Assembly: GCA_003142855.1 (NCBI GenBank)
Contig: PLNW01000074.1
Span: 56,152 to 120,151 of the forward strand
Length of the DNA stretch: 64,000 bases
Reading direction: 5' to 3'
Origin: Myxococcales bacterium
GTDB taxonomy: Bacteria > Myxococcota_A > Polyangia > Fen-1088
Shown one piece after another: positions 62,378-64,000 of the stretch (position 1 is the stretch's first letter; every line of letters starts with the position of its first letter). A program made the translations under genes and the position numbers. The notes below the pieces were generated by a model. That model was given only the letters and a program-made list of their open reading frames with translations, was not told where the DNA came from and ran no database searches.

Positions 62378-62545
62378 GCGGTCCTCGGGTCGGAGTCTAT
62401 GTCAGATTCTGGGTGGAAGGGATCCTGCTTCAGCCCGGTGTCACGGCAGGTGAAAGAGCCTGTTGGATGCCCGAGGGCAGCCTGCCGCTTCCGGGAATCC
62501 CCTTGTCCCCACGGTGGCCCAGGGTAACATAAGCCTGGCAAAGGC

Positions 62546-63961
62546 ATGGCGCTGCAGGCTGGCCGAGTTTTTGGCAACTACCGCATCGTCCGGCTGCTGG
62601 GCGAGGGCGGCTTCGGGGAAGTGTACCTGGCTGAGAACCCGCTGCTTGAACGTCGCGCGGCTGTGAAGGTTCTGCACACGGGGCTTGCCCAGGACCCGGA
62701 GTTGGTTCGGCGTTTTCTCAACGAAGCGCGGGCCGCCAGCGCCATCCGTCATCCCCACATCATCGAAGTGTTCGACGCTGGCATCACGCCGGAGGGCGCG
62801 CCCTACATCCTGATGGAGTTTCTCGAAGGGGCCTCTCTGCAGAAGCGCCTGGCGGACCAAGGGCGGCTCAGCCTCGACCTTGTGTTGGACATCGCACGCC
62901 AGGCGGGTTCGGCCCTGGGCGCGGCCCATGCCGCCGGCATCGTGCACCGTGATCTGAAGCCCGAGAACCTGTTCCTGATGCCCGACCCAAACCTGCCCGG
63001 CGCTGTGCGGGTGAAGATCCTGGATTTCGGCATCGCCAAGATCAAACGCAGCGCTGCTTCTGGGGGGACGTTGCGCACGCAGGCCGGGCTCATCATGGGC
63101 AGCCCAGCGTACATGTCGCCCGAGCAGTGCAAGGACAGCGCGGACGTGGATCTCCGGTCGGACGTCTACTCGTTCGCTGTGATCATCTATGAGGCGCTGG
63201 CGGGAAAACCGCCGTTTGTGGCGCCGTCTGCCACCGAGATCTTGGTCATGCAGCTCACCGCGAGCCCCACGCCGTTGTGCGAGGGGCTGGCTCATGTGCC
63301 GTCCTATGTGGAGGCGGCTGTCATGCGAGCCCTGGCCAAGGAGCGAGCCGCCCGCTTTGACAGCGTCGCAGCGTTTGTCAGTGCGCTACGTGGCGAAGGG
63401 GTCATAACCAAAGTTGGCTCGGCCGGATCGCCGGTGGCCGAGGCGAGCGCAGCGGCTGGGGCGCTGCCTTCGTCAGACGCCACCCCGACGGCTGGGGCTC
63501 CAGCCGTCACCACGTTTTCGCGGGCCACTGGTGAGATCGGGGTGGCAGCCAGCGACGAGGAGTTGCCGACAGTCGCGCGACATCGGCGCTGGCCTTTGCT
63601 GGCGCTTGGGGGACTGGCTGTGATGGGGCTTGCGCTCTTTCTGCTCGTGCGACCCAGCCACGGCCCCGCGCCACGAGATGCAACTGGCAGCACGGACGTT
63701 GCCATTCCGGCGGCTGCGCGCCCCGCAATCCCACAGCCACCGCCGCAGCAAGGCGGGGCTCCCGTTCCGGTCCTACTCGGTGCGCCTGATGCTGGCGCTG
63801 CGGCTGCCCCATCAGCCAGCGCACCGCCGATCGGAAGACCGTCCTCCGCAGCGTCGGCTGCAGCTCGGGCGGCATCAGCGGCCAAGCCATCACCTCCGGC
63901 CCCAGAGCGCCGACACCAGGTCAGCAAGAAGAAGGCTGACGACGAGTGGGAGCTGCACTAG
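62546..63961 (+). CDS. Membrane Ser/Thr protein kinase (Hanks type)
   Basis: ATG 62546 gives 471 residues. The kinase domain covers about 8-275: LLGEGGFGEVYLAE (Gly loop 19-24), AVKVL Lys 41, HRDLKPEN (HRD 134-136), DFGIAKI (160-162) and MSPEQ. All catalytic residues are present. A membrane helix lies at about 350-369, with a Pro/Ala-rich extracytoplasmic tail ending in HQVSKKKADDEWELH. There is no sensor domain such as PASTA. It is divergent from the actA operon and could sense envelope or respiratory state, but that is only context. Targets are unknown. Confidence 0.94.
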   Translation: MALQAGRVFGNYRIVRLLGEGGFGEVYLAENPLLERRAAVKVLHTGLAQDPELVRRFLNEARAASAIRHPHIIEVFDAGITPEGAPYILMEFLEGASLQKRLADQGRLSLDLVLDIARQAGSALGAAHAAGIVHRDLKPENLFLMPDPNLPGAVRVKILDFGIAKIKRSAASGGTLRTQAGLIMGSPAYMSPEQCKDSADVDLRSDVYSFAVIIYEALAGKPPFVAPSATEILVMQLTASPTPLCEGLAHVPSYVEAAVMRALAKERAARFDSVAAFVSALRGEGVITKVGSAGSPVAEASAAAGALPSSDATPTAGAPAVTTFSRATGEIGVAASDEELPTVARHRRWPLLALGGLAVMGLALFLLVRPSHGPAPRDATGSTDVAIPAAARPAIPQPPPQQGGAPVPVLLGAPDAGAAAAPSASAPPIGRPSSAASAAARAASAAKPSPPAPERRHQVSKKKADDEWELH

Positions 63962-64000
63962 TTAGAGTCTGTCGGGAAATTACGGGCCGCCCGCAGGGCC

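Overview
The window is GC-rich chromosomal DNA with strongly GC-biased third codon positions. It very probably comes from a cellulolytic soil myxobacterium (Myxococcota, Polyangia-like). This taxonomic call is inference. It rests on many FHA, Ser/Thr-kinase and von Willebrand proteins, Cys-rich lipoproteins with long Gly/Thr/Ser linkers, C-terminal GGCSC-TM-Arg sorting signals of the MYXO-CTERM kind, a GufA-type ZIP transporter, and an Alternative Complex III / caa3 oxidase operon. No tRNA, rRNA, CRISPR array or intact insertion sequence was found.

Layout. 1-8.2 kb: the end of a DUF1517 gene, a DUF350 protein, a double-FHA membrane protein, a MutT/Nudix hydrolase, a lipoprotein, a ZIP transporter, folK, a YqjD-YqjE-YqjK-like envelope trio, a TerB-like protein, pdxA and a membrane protein. 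8.3-14.3 kb: a polytopic glycosyltransferase-like protein with an N-terminal discoidin-like domain, a divergent von Willebrand/GATase-like membrane protein, and a MYXO-CTERM-type surface protein. 14.3-15.3 kb: remnants of two unrelated transposases. 15.3-21.9 kb: an OmpA/MotB-like protein, a STAS anti-anti-sigma factor, a Ser/Thr kinase and a giant TPR protein. 21.9-22.7 kb: a gene-poor stretch holding a CuA-domain remnant. 22.7-31.4 kb: a GH74 xyloglucanase, an amidase/LytM/EF-hand fusion, an FHA plus VWA-FHA pair, and a Cys-rich lipoprotein.

31.5-41.6 kb holds part of a type VI secretion locus: tagH (divergent), then tssJ-tssK-tssL-tssM-tagF-vgrG. The sheath, baseplate, ClpV and Hcp genes are not here and must lie elsewhere if the system works. 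41.8-45.8 kb is a pgi-cydA-cydB operon. 45.9-47.5 kb encodes a lipoprotein whose catalytic domain looks like a circularly permuted GH45 endoglucanase. This is the most unusual gene in the window.

47.5-62.4 kb is respiratory. Heme O synthase (ctaB), an aldo/keto reductase and a Kelch fragment lie beside a tightly overlapping minus-strand operon. That operon reads actA-actB-actC-actDE(fusion)-actF-cytochrome c-sco-coxA-coxC-coxD-coxB. It encodes a quinol:cytochrome c oxidoreductase and an A2-type caa3 oxidase, so one transcript could supply the whole quinol-to-oxygen chain, with cytochrome bd as the alternative oxidase. The window ends with a second Ser/Thr kinase.
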